A stretch of 7,735 bases of DNA from Spirochaetes bacterium ADurb.Bin110. Lineage in GTDB: Bacteria > Spirochaetota > Spirochaetia > Treponematales > Rectinemataceae. The stretch covers positions 1-7,735 of the forward strand of contig MWDY01000132.1 in NCBI GenBank assembly GCA_002070755.1, given 5' to 3'. The notes under the pieces were generated by a model that worked only from the letters and a program-made list of their open reading frames with translations, was not told the origin of the DNA and did no database searches. Of the stretch, positions 1 through 5,025 are shown piece after piece (position 1 is the stretch's first letter; every line of letters begins with the position of its first letter). A program made the position numbers and the translations under genes.

Positions 1-2
1 CT

Positions 3-179
3 TCCCGATATGCTATGATGATTTTAACATATAGAGCGAGCTTCAGCTATACAGGTTTAGCGCAGAAAAAGGCAGTTGATACAATTACATACATATCAGA
101 AATAGTGTCTGGATCATTTTGTATCTTAATCTTCGATTATTCGACTTTGTTTATTGTTTATAGCAGGATAAAAGGCTAA
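3..179 (+). CDS. Possible 3' end of an unrecognised gene
   Basis: An open frame runs from the left edge of the window to a TAA at 177-179, about 58 codons without a stop. The end of the translation is rich in aromatic and aliphatic residues (for example FDYSTLFIVYSRIKG at the C-terminus). I recognise no family. Two things make it more than a chance frame: it is open to the window edge, and a terminator-like hairpin with a T run begins six bases after its stop. Against it, the composition is AT-rich and the peptide has no clear motif. Internal ATG codons at 15 and 18 would allow a tiny stand-alone peptide, but no good Shine-Dalgarno sequence can be judged there. The call is tentative. Confidence 0.25.
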   Translation, partial: SRYAMMILTYRASFSYTGLAQKKAVDTITYISEIVSGSFCILIFDYSTLFIVYSRIKG

Positions 180-184
180 GCCAG

Positions 185-215
185 CAAGGATCTAGCCAGC
201 CTCCTTGACTTTTTT
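185..215 (+). terminator. Probable rho-independent terminator upstream of the NifU-like gene
   Basis: CAAGGA (185-190) pairs perfectly with TCCTTG (202-207) around an 11-base loop, and the stem is followed by AC and a run of six T (210-215). It lies just after the stop of the open frame ending at 179 and would separate that gene from the NifU-like gene. The stem is only six pairs, so strength is uncertain. Confidence 0.42.
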
Positions 216-234
216 GAAGCAAATTTGGTAATTT
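205..234 (+). promoter_or_regulatory. Weak candidate promoter for the NifU-like gene
   Basis: TTGACT (205-210) is a good -35 match. TAATTT (229-234) is a poor -10 at 18-base spacing, and it would start transcription about 16 bases before the ATG at 257. The -35 overlaps the terminator stem. This is the best candidate I can find, but it is weak. Confidence 0.2.
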
Positions 235-256
235 AATTTGAGTAGAGGATATAAGA

Positions 257-481
257 ATGCTGTTCGAACAGGTTAGATCTGCGATTGAAGATGTACGGCC
301 GTCCCTCAGAGCGGATGGAGGAGATATAGAACTTGTATCTGTAAGCGACGATGGTGTGGTTAAAGTAAGACTCACAGGAGCGTGCGGTGCATGTCCTTAT
401 TCCATGATGACCCTTAAGCAAGGCATTGAGGCGTACCTCAAGAAAGCAGTACCACAGGTAAAAGAAGTAAAACAAGCCTAA
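257..481 (+). CDS. NifU C-terminal-domain (Nfu-type) Fe-S cluster scaffold/carrier protein
   Basis: This 74-residue protein consists of essentially one NifU C-terminal domain. Nfu proteins bind a labile [4Fe-4S] or [2Fe-2S] cluster between subunits through a CxxC motif and pass it to apo-enzymes in the cytoplasm. Visible signatures are the N-terminal helix, the RPSLRADGGDIELVSV segment (about residues 14-29) and GACGACPYSMMTLKQGIE (about 41-58), which carries the conserved Cys-Gly-Ala-Cys pair. The length matches single-domain Nfu proteins; the N-terminal IscU-like and central ferredoxin-like domains of full NifU are absent. The start is supported by AGAGGA (244-249) seven bases before the ATG. 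It appears to be monocistronic, with a terminator-like hairpin before it and convergent iclR after it, and has no obvious link to the sugar cluster. The domain call is secure; the specific clients are unknown. Confidence 0.9.
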   Translation: MLFEQVRSAIEDVRPSLRADGGDIELVSVSDDGVVKVRLTGACGACPYSMMTLKQGIEAYLKKAVPQVKEVKQA

Positions 482-500
482 GAAGATAATTCTCGCCTGA

Positions 501-560
501 TGTAAGGGAATGCCTTGCAAGCTAATTGTCTATTTCTTGTCTAGATTAAATCTATTTTTT
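501..560 (+). terminator. Candidate transcription end of the NifU-like gene
   Basis: Two weak structures follow the stop. TGTAAGG (501-507) pairs with CCTTGCA (513-519), with one G-T pair, but lacks a strong T run. TAGATTAAATCTA (542-554) is a near-palindrome followed by six T (555-560), but its stem is all AT except for one G-C pair. Either could end the transcript between the two convergent genes. Neither is strong. Confidence 0.28.
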
Positions 561-581
561 AAGCCAGGCTTATTGCAATTT

Positions 582-1352
582 TTAAGGTCTTTCAGCAAAT
601 CCCATTGCTTTTGATATTCCATTAGCTGCTTTGACTACGAATGAAGCTACTTTTTCCGCCTCCAATTCGGGTCGAATTTCCAAAAGCCAGGATGTGCTGA
701 TGGAGGCTATGATTTGACCGCGATAATCACGGATAGGAGCTGCGACACAGTTTACTCCGGGCTCTGCTTCCTCATTGTCGTGAGTCCATCCTCTAACTTT
801 ACAGATATGAATATCTTTTATGAGAGATTCTACATCAATATGTGTGTTTGGACCATATTTTTGCAATACATTACCAGGAAGAAGATTGCGAATTTCTTCA
901 TCATCCATGTCTAATATGAGAGCCTTCCCTAGAGATGTGCAATAGATAGGCCTTTGTTCTCCTATGATTGCATATTTCCTAAGACTTGTGAACTGATCTT
1001 CTTTGTCCATATAAACCATCATATTCCCCTGACGACGTGCAAGAAATACGATCGTTCCCAATGAGGATGCGAGTTCTCGCATGAAAGGAGCAGATTCCGT
1101 CTTGAGTTCTAGACTATTCAGATAGTTGCTAGAGAGCTCGATAAAACCTGGCCCCAATCGATAACAGTTATTATCTGAGCCTTTTCGCACATAATCGCGC
1201 TGAAGAAGAACGGCGAGCAAACGAAAAGTTGTACTGCGAGGAAGATCCGACTCTGCAGAAATCTCTGCAAGAGTAAGACCAATTGGCTCGCGCGCAAGGA
1301 TTTCGAGTATATCGAAGGCGCGATCGAGAGACTGTACCTTCATATCGGCCAT
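582..1352 (-). CDS. IclR-family transcriptional regulator (KdgR-like by context)
   Basis: The protein has 256 residues, a typical IclR length. The N-terminal winged helix-turn-helix spans about residues 5-65, with LTLAEISAESDLPRSTTFRL (26-45) as the HTH. The C-terminal effector domain follows, with the family's GEQRPIYCTSLGKAL (131-145) and EPGVNCVAAPIRDYRGQIIA (197-216) segments. IclR proteins bind short inverted repeats as dimers or tetramers and respond to small acids; the KdgR branch responds to KDG-type intermediates. The ATG at 1352 is preferred over the one at 1343 because AAAGGAGG lies only four bases upstream of it. It is divergent from kduI, and the shared region holds an IclR-style operator, so it probably represses kduI and perhaps its own gene. 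The family is certain. The ligand and the KdgR role are inferred from position. Confidence 0.92.
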   Translation of the reverse strand: MADMKVQSLDRAFDILEILAREPIGLTLAEISAESDLPRSTTFRLLAVLLQRDYVRKGSDNNCYRLGPGFIELSSNYLNSLELKTESAPFMRELASSLGTIVFLARRQGNMMVYMDKEDQFTSLRKYAIIGEQRPIYCTSLGKALILDMDDEEIRNLLPGNVLQKYGPNTHIDVESLIKDIHICKVRGWTHDNEEAEPGVNCVAAPIRDYRGQIIASISTSWLLEIRPELEAEKVASFVVKAANGISKAMGFAERP

Positions 1353-1389
1353 AGGGCCTCCTTTATTCCTATTTTAACCATAAAGATTT

Positions 1390-1418
1390 ATTTTAGTATT
1401 GACAAGATAGAAAAGCAA
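1390..1418 (-). promoter_or_regulatory. Candidate promoter for the IclR-family gene
   Basis: Read on the minus strand, TTGCTT (1413-1418) and TAAAAT (1390-1395) are separated by 17 bases. The -10 is a 5/6 match and the -35 a weak 3/6 match. The -35 lies seven bases from the operator that begins at 1425, so autoregulation is plausible. Confidence 0.4.
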
Positions 1419-1426
1419 GCTATTAT
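1399..1426 (+). promoter_or_regulatory. Sigma70-type promoter of kduI
   Basis: A perfect -35 hexamer TTGACA (1399-1404) is followed after 16 bases by TATTAT (1421-1426), a 5/6 -10 match. Transcription would begin near 1433, inside the adjacent inverted repeats, leaving a leader of roughly 110 bases before the kduI ATG. It is the best promoter in the window. Confidence 0.7.
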
Positions 1427-1452
1427 ATGGAATAGGGTTCCATATTGTGGAA
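1425..1452 (+). promoter_or_regulatory. IclR-type operator with three half-sites over the kduI start region
   Basis: Two overlapping inverted repeats share a central half-site. ATATGGAA (1425-1432) and TTCCATAT (1438-1445) form a perfect 8-bp repeat with a 5-base spacer. TTCCA (1438-1442) and TGGAA (1448-1452) form a second, also with a 5-base spacer. The resulting TGGAA-TTCCA-TGGAA array has half-sites at regular spacing. Palindromes of this size and three-half-site arrays are known for IclR-family regulators such as PcaU and PobR. The array covers the -10 edge and the predicted start, which suits a repressor. The likely ligand-bound partner is the divergent regulator at 582-1352. Confidence 0.65.
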
Positions 1453-1470
1453 TCGTTTTTACTAATTATC

Positions 1471-1508
1471 TTTAGGCACAATGCCAAATATTGGCATCAA
1501 AACCTAAA
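1471..1508 (+). promoter_or_regulatory. Two-tier hairpin in the kduI leader (or second operator)
   Basis: An inner perfect inverted repeat, ATGCCAA (1481-1487) and TTGGCAT (1491-1497) with an ATA loop, is nested inside an outer one, TTTAGG (1471-1476) and CCTAAA (1503-1508). They are separated by small internal loops (CACA and CAAAA). It lies between the predicted kduI start and the ribosome-binding site AAGGAG (1535-1540). It could fold in the mRNA leader or bind a protein as DNA. No T run follows, so it is not a simple terminator. Confidence 0.45.
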
Positions 1509-1545
1509 AATCATGTACCAATAATTTATCATACAAGGAGCAAAG

Positions 1546-2376
1546 ATGGAAATTCGAGAAGCGATTAATTCTGAGTTTGCAAAAAAAATGGGGACAGAGG
1601 ATTTGCGCAAGGCTTTTTTGGTGGAGAAAGTCTTTATTGTTGGAGACATGACAGCCATCTATAGTCATGTAGATAGGATGATAATTGGAGGTATTGTTCC
1701 AACCTCCGTCCCTATCGCGCTACCAGTGAGCAAAGAATTGGGGACAGAGTTTTTTCTAGAACGGCGAGAGATGGGAATTATCAATATCGGAGGAGAAGGA
1801 TCTATCGAGGTAGATGGCAACACCTATGATGTTGGACAACGAGATGCTTTATATATCTCGATGGGTTCAAAATATGTAATATTTTCAAGCAAGAATCCAA
1901 AAGAGCCGGCAAAATTCTATTTCAATAGCGCACCCGCTCATAGAGCATGCAAAACAAGGCTTATCACTTTTGATCAAGCTAACCATGTGGCGCTGGGTAG
2001 TGATGCGGAGTGCAATAAAAGAGTGATCAATCAATATATTCATCCGACAGTTCTCGAAACATGCCAGCTTGTAATGGGAATGACGACTTTTTCGGAAGGG
2101 AGTGTCTGGAACACAATGCCGGCACACACACATGAGAGGCGAATGGAGGCATATCTATATTTTGATATGCCAGATGACAGAGTAGTATTTCATTTGATGG
2201 GCAAACCGCAGGAAACGCGCCATATTGTAGTACGAAACGAGCAGGCCATAATCAGTCCGAGCTGGTCGATTCATTCAGGAGTAGGAACTGGGAAATATAC
2301 CTTTATTTGGGGCATGGCCGGGGAAAACCAGACTTTTGATGATATGGATAATGTCAATATGACTGATCTACGTTGA
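1546..2376 (+). CDS. kduI: 5-dehydro-4-deoxy-D-glucuronate isomerase
   Basis: KduI converts 5-dehydro-4-deoxy-D-glucuronate, the product of polyuronide lyase/hydrolase action, to 2,5-diketo-3-deoxygluconate in the cytoplasm. At 276 residues it is close to the E. coli enzyme (278). It is a two-cupin-domain zinc protein. The zinc ligands can be placed as His194 and His196 (PAHTHERRMEAYLYF), Glu201 and His243 (WSIHSGVGTGKYTFIWGM), each two residues from the E. coli positions. Other family segments are VEKVF (26-30), FFLERREMGIINIGG (69-83) and LETCQLVMGMT (170-180). AAGGAG lies five bases before the ATG. The gene heads the cluster and probably shares a transcript with kduD 28 bases downstream. 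An exact copy of the dispersed repeat (1703-1713, antisense) encodes TSVP at residues 53-56, in a loop that looks variable next to E. coli. Confidence 0.96.
   Translation: MEIREAINSEFAKKMGTEDLRKAFLVEKVFIVGDMTAIYSHVDRMIIGGIVPTSVPIALPVSKELGTEFFLERREMGIINIGGEGSIEVDGNTYDVGQRDALYISMGSKYVIFSSKNPKEPAKFYFNSAPAHRACKTRLITFDQANHVALGSDAECNKRVINQYIHPTVLETCQLVMGMTTFSEGSVWNTMPAHTHERRMEAYLYFDMPDDRVVFHLMGKPQETRHIVVRNEQAIISPSWSIHSGVGTGKYTFIWGMAGENQTFDDMDNVNMTDLR
1703..1713 (-). repeat. Dispersed repeat AGGGACGGAGG, copy inside kduI (antisense)
   Basis: This is the only copy on the minus strand. The 13-base form including TT reaches down to 1701. In the sense direction it reads across kduI residues 52-56 (PTSVP), so it is tolerated in a coding region in an orientation unlike the other intragenic copies. 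Confidence 0.85.
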
Positions 2377-2391
2377 ACTGATCTATATTGA
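2362..2391 (+). repeat. Tandem 15-bp duplication at the 3' end of kduI
   Basis: ACTGATCTACGTTGA (2362-2376) is followed directly by ACTGATCTATATTGA (2377-2391), with two mismatches. The kduI TGA is the end of the first unit. The second unit supplies most of the spacer before the kduD ribosome-binding site. A local slippage duplication is the simplest explanation. Confidence 0.8.
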
Positions 2392-2404
2392 AAGGAGAAA
2401 AGAT

Positions 2405-3166
2405 ATGATTTTGGATAAATTTAAGCTCGATGGCAAAGTAGCGATTGTAACCGGGAGTTCGACTGGCCTCGGACAAGGAATGAGCATTGCACTTTCAGAA
2501 GCTGGAGCAGACGTTGTAGGGGTAGATTACGTACCATCAAAGGAGACAGCTAGTTTCATAGAGGCACAAGGGAACAAATACCTAGAGATTGTAGCAAACC
2601 TTCTGACAATAGAGCCAATTCAGGGCATCTTAGATAAGACCATAAGCACTTTTGGACGAGTGGATATTTTGGTCAACAATGCTGGAATTATTAGGCGAGA
2701 AGATGCAATTAATTTTAAGGAGAAAGATTGGGACGATGTCATGGACCTGAATGCCAAGACAGTATTCTTCTTTAGTCAGGCAGTGGCGCGAAAATATATC
2801 GAACAAGGGACGGGAGGAAAGATCATCAATATTGCATCAATGCTTTCATTCCAGGGAGGAATAAGGGTGCCTTCTTATACAGCATCGAAAAGTGCCGTGA
2901 TGGGTCTGACAAGATTATTAGCAAATGAATGGGCAAAATATAAGATCAATGTGAATGCAATTGCTCCAGGCTATATGGCAACTAACAATACAGCGGAGCT
3001 GAGAGCAGATAGAGAGCGTTCAGAGGAGATCCTGGGTCGCATACCAGCGGGTCGATGGGGTACGCCTGAAGATGTGAAAGGCGCTGCTGTCTTTTTAGCA
3101 TCATCAGCAAGCGATTATGTTAATGGGTATACTGTCGCTGTCGATGGCGGTTGGCTGGCTAGATAA
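2405..3166 (+). CDS. kduD: 2-deoxy-D-gluconate 3-dehydrogenase / 2,5-diketo-3-deoxygluconate reductase
   Basis: KduD is a cytoplasmic short-chain dehydrogenase that reduces 2,5-diketo-3-deoxygluconate to 2-keto-3-deoxygluconate with NAD(P)H, the step after KduI. The 253-residue length is standard. Visible signatures are the nucleotide-binding TGSSTGLG (16-23), NNAG (91-94) and the catalytic tetrad Asn116, Ser145 (IINIASMLSFQGG), Tyr158 and Lys162 (YTASK). PGYMATNNT (188-196) and the C-terminal DGGWLAR ending are characteristic of KduD as opposed to other SDRs. An acidic residue at the end of the second strand (Asp41) suggests preference for NADH. AAAGGAG (2391-2397) precedes the ATG by seven bases. 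Adjacency to kduI makes the assignment firm. A 233-base gap with two repeat copies separates it from the next gene. Confidence 0.95.
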   Translation: MILDKFKLDGKVAIVTGSSTGLGQGMSIALSEAGADVVGVDYVPSKETASFIEAQGNKYLEIVANLLTIEPIQGILDKTISTFGRVDILVNNAGIIRREDAINFKEKDWDDVMDLNAKTVFFFSQAVARKYIEQGTGGKIINIASMLSFQGGIRVPSYTASKSAVMGLTRLLANEWAKYKINVNAIAPGYMATNNTAELRADRERSEEILGRIPAGRWGTPEDVKGAAVFLASSASDYVNGYTVAVDGGWLAR

Positions 3167-3195
3167 CAGTAATAACAAGTTCATGTGGGGATTAG

Positions 3196-3206
3196 AGGGA
3201 CGGAGG
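3196..3206 (+). repeat. Dispersed repeat AGGGACGGAGG, intergenic after kduD
   Basis: An exact copy, preceded by TAG (a 14-base match with the copy at 7609) and followed by ATTA instead of the commoner TT. It lies 30 bases after the kduD stop. Confidence 0.85.
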
Positions 3207-3322
3207 ATTAATACAGCCTAGATGTGAGGGTTGCAGATTTAAATAGTCTGACATATGGGCACTATAGGTAGTTTTTACTTAGAAGACGGAAGGGTTATGG
3301 TCCTATGGCTCTGCATAGCTCT

Positions 3323-3333
3323 AGGGACGGAGG
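3323..3333 (+). repeat. Dispersed repeat AGGGACGGAGG, intergenic before the YhcH-family gene
   Basis: An exact copy followed by TTTATTGAA. It lies 127 bases after the previous copy in the same orientation. It contains a perfect GGAGG, but no start codon at a suitable distance opens a meaningful frame, so it is not a ribosome-binding site. Confidence 0.85.
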
Positions 3334-3399
3334 TTTATTGAATAATTAACAAAAGCGATTGTTTATTTATTCAGAATTCCCTATATAAGGAGTAAGAAA

Positions 3400-3858
3400 A
3401 TGATTGTCAGCATGCTTTCAGAATTATCTAGATATCGAGGACTTAGTAAAAATCTAGATATCGCTTTTGATTGGCTCCATAAGGGACTTTGGCGTCAGCT
3501 TTCAACAGGGAAGTATTCTATTGAGGGCGATGTTGTCTTTGCGCTCATTCAAGAATATACAGCTAAAGAACATTCAGAGTGCAGATTTGAATCTCATCGA
3601 GAATATATAGACATTCAAATGATGATTTCTGGAAAAGAAATCATTGAGGTGCTGCCAGTAAATGCACTCAAAGTCATTGAGCCTTACAAGCCTGATATAG
3701 AATTTTATGCTTTACCAACAGATAGAAATGCTAATGTTTTGGCGATGAATGCTGAGCAACTTGCAATTTTTTTCCCCGAGGATGCCCATCGGCCATGTAT
3801 GAAAGCGGGAGCATTGGCGGAATCGGTGAGAAAAGTTGTGGTAAAAGTAGCTATATAA
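3400..3858 (+). CDS. YhcH/YjgK/YiaL (EbgC/TabA-like) family protein
   Basis: This 152-residue protein belongs to the small cupin-like YhcH/YjgK/YiaL family, which also includes the EbgC beta-galactosidase subunit and TabA. Diagnostic segments are FESHREYIDIQMMISGKE (63-80), whose Glu64, His66 and Asp71 are likely metal ligands, and FFPEDAHRPCM (124-134) with His130. A basic-valine strand (KVVVKV, 145-150) closes the barrel. Members occur in sugar-acid and sialic acid operons and are thought to act on sugar isomers or anomers, but the exact reaction is usually unknown. Its place between kduD and the aldolase gene suggests an accessory role in uronate metabolism, perhaps handling a cyclic or anomeric form of an intermediate. 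AAGGAG ends seven bases before the ATG, which supports the start. The family is sure; the function is inferred. Confidence 0.9.
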   Translation: MIVSMLSELSRYRGLSKNLDIAFDWLHKGLWRQLSTGKYSIEGDVVFALIQEYTAKEHSECRFESHREYIDIQMMISGKEIIEVLPVNALKVIEPYKPDIEFYALPTDRNANVLAMNAEQLAIFFPEDAHRPCMKAGALAESVRKVVVKVAI

Positions 3859-4005
3859 GTATTAAAGTTAAAAGAATGGATATCATATTTATTTCAATCA
3901 GGAATTGAAGAACGGATCGGAAAGATTTTATCTGGCTGGAATTTTGATTGGAAATTGCTAACTAAGGAAATCAGATAAATTGTGTATTGGATATCGGAGA
4001 AAATA

Positions 4006-4016
4006 GGAGACGGAGG
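4006..4016 (+). repeat. Near copy of the dispersed repeat (9 of 11 bases)
   Basis: GGAGACGGAGG matches the consensus AGGGACGGAGG except at positions 1 and 3, and the last eight bases are identical. It is followed by ATTT, as the copy at 3196 is followed by ATTA. It may be a decayed copy. Confidence 0.5.
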
Positions 4017-4078
4017 ATTTTCCAAAAGAAACAATTAGGACTGAAAAAATACCATGTTAACGTGGATTTTGTCGGCTC

Positions 4079-4107
4079 TAGCTAAAGGAGAGACTTGACT
4101 TTAGCTA
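4079..4107 (+). promoter_or_regulatory. Perfect 9-bp inverted repeat upstream of the aldolase gene
   Basis: TAGCTAAAG (4079-4087) and CTTTAGCTA (4099-4107) are exact reverse complements around an 11-base spacer that contains GGAGAGACTTGA. It ends 40 bases before the aldolase ATG. No T run follows directly, so it is not a typical terminator. It could be an operator or a leader hairpin. Confidence 0.5.
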
Positions 4108-4147
4108 TGTGGACTAGAACATAACATAGATTTTTAAGGATTATGCA

Positions 4148-5011
4148 ATGGTAAAAAAAGAGGAAATAGGAGAACTATTTTATAGAAATGGTCTTATCCC
4201 TGTAATAAAGATTGATTCTGCGGATACAGCTGATGGTCTTGCTACAGCACTTCGTAGAGGTGGGTTGTCTGTTGCTGAGATTACTTTTAGGACAAAGGCT
4301 GCACCTAAAGTAATTGAGAGATTTGCATCATGCTATGAGGATATTTTGATTGGCGCTGGAACGGTGACGAAAAAAGATGAAGTAGATGCAGCTATTTCGG
4401 CAGGAGCACAATTTATTGTCTCTCCAGGTTTTAACCCATCAATATGTGAATACTGTTTGGGAAAAGATGTTCCTATTTTCCCAGGGGTAAACAACCCTTC
4501 GCTTATAGAGCAAGCTATGGCTATGGGCCTTAACATTTTGAAATTTTTTCCTGCAGAGGTCTCTGGTGGCGCTAAGGCTCTTAATGCATTCAGGTCAGTG
4601 TATCAGCAGGTGTCATTCATCCCTACAGGAGGAATTCAGGAAAACAACATTAATGAATACCTTTCTTTGAAGAATGTGTTGGCTTGCGGTGGCTCATGGA
4701 TTGTCTCAGCAGACCTTCTTGAAGCAGGAAAATTTGATGAAATTGAGAGACTTGTAAAATCTGCACGACGAGCGATGATAGGATTCCTGCCAATTGTGCA
4801 GGAGGGCATAGATGAGGAGAACCAGAGCAGATCAATGAGGGACGGAGGTTGTATTGAAGTCAAAACCCCATCGATCAAAAGAACATTGGCTATGCTTTCT
4901 TATTTTAAAGCTTATGTTATTCCTGGTTCCGAGATCGAAAATAAACAGGGTTTACTTGAGGTGAGCGTGGGTATTCCAGGATTACATGCTCAAATTCATC
5001 TTGTTGAATAG
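4148..5011 (+). CDS. kdgA: 2-keto-3-deoxy-6-phosphogluconate aldolase (Eda/KdgA) with a C-terminal extension
   Basis: This class I aldolase splits KDPG into pyruvate and glyceraldehyde 3-phosphate and may also act on 4-hydroxy-2-oxoglutarate. The TIM-barrel domain is residues 1 to about 207. The Schiff-base Lys132 lies in LKFFPAE (131-137), the general acid/base Glu44 and Arg48 in AEITFRT (43-49), and the phosphate-site loops are GAGTVT, SPGFNP, PTGGI and GGSW. AAGGA ends seven bases before the ATG. At 287 residues it exceeds the usual 205-215. The last 80 or so residues resemble the VOC (glyoxalase-like) domain fused to some clostridial-type Eda proteins: MIGF (210-213), GIDEEN, GCIEVK (234-239) and the closing AQIHLVE match the order I recall. 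It is shorter, however, and a repeat copy lies at residues 231-234. It is translationally close to kdgK, 14 bases away. Confidence 0.93.
   Translation: MVKKEEIGELFYRNGLIPVIKIDSADTADGLATALRRGGLSVAEITFRTKAAPKVIERFASCYEDILIGAGTVTKKDEVDAAISAGAQFIVSPGFNPSICEYCLGKDVPIFPGVNNPSLIEQAMAMGLNILKFFPAEVSGGAKALNAFRSVYQQVSFIPTGGIQENNINEYLSLKNVLACGGSWIVSADLLEAGKFDEIERLVKSARRAMIGFLPIVQEGIDEENQSRSMRDGGCIEVKTPSIKRTLAMLSYFKAYVIPGSEIENKQGLLEVSVGIPGLHAQIHLVE
4838..4848 (+). repeat. Dispersed repeat AGGGACGGAGG, copy inside the aldolase gene
   Basis: An exact copy followed by TTGTAT; it shares 15 bases (TGAGGGACGGAGGTT) with the kdgK copy. It is read in frame as Arg231-Asp-Gly-Gly234 in the C-terminal extension of the aldolase. 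Confidence 0.85.
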
Positions 5012-5025
5012 GGAGGAGAATTGGA

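Larger units (their letters stand above)
3167..3399. other. Intergenic region between kduD and the YhcH-family gene
   Basis: No gene is supported in these 233 bases. The region holds two exact copies of the dispersed repeat (3196-3206 and 3323-3333) and a loose look-alike, GACGGAAGG (3285-3293). A small hairpin, CTATG (3303-3307) and CATAG (3314-3318), precedes the second copy. I see no convincing terminator after kduD, so read-through from the kduI promoter is possible. Confidence 0.6.
3859..4147. other. Intergenic region before the KDPG aldolase gene
   Basis: No complete gene is supported in these 289 bases. The frame of the preceding YhcH-family gene stays open for 39 codons after its stop, to a TAA at 3976-3978. 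A near copy of the dispersed repeat lies at 4006-4016 and a perfect 9-bp inverted repeat at 4079-4107. A weak -35-like TTGACT (4095-4100) is present, without a good -10. The size of the gap suggests that the aldolase-kinase pair may have its own promoter. Confidence 0.55.

Noticed and set aside
233..520. 95-codon minus-strand frame opposite the NifU-like gene
   Set aside because: It overlaps a clear Nfu gene and has no recognisable motif or ribosome-binding site; it is a shadow frame.
561..571. AAGCCAGGCTT palindrome as the iclR terminator
   Set aside because: The arms leave a one-base loop and on the minus strand no T run follows, so it would not make a standard terminator.
3323..3348. GGAGG inside the dispersed repeat as a ribosome-binding site
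   Set aside because: The TTG that follows opens only a few codons before TAA. The other copies likewise lack a useful start codon, and three lie inside genes.
3359..3387. TTGTTT-N17-TATATA promoter just before the YhcH-family gene
   Set aside because: Transcription would start about six bases before the ATG, so the AAGGAG ribosome-binding site (3387-3392) would not be in the mRNA.
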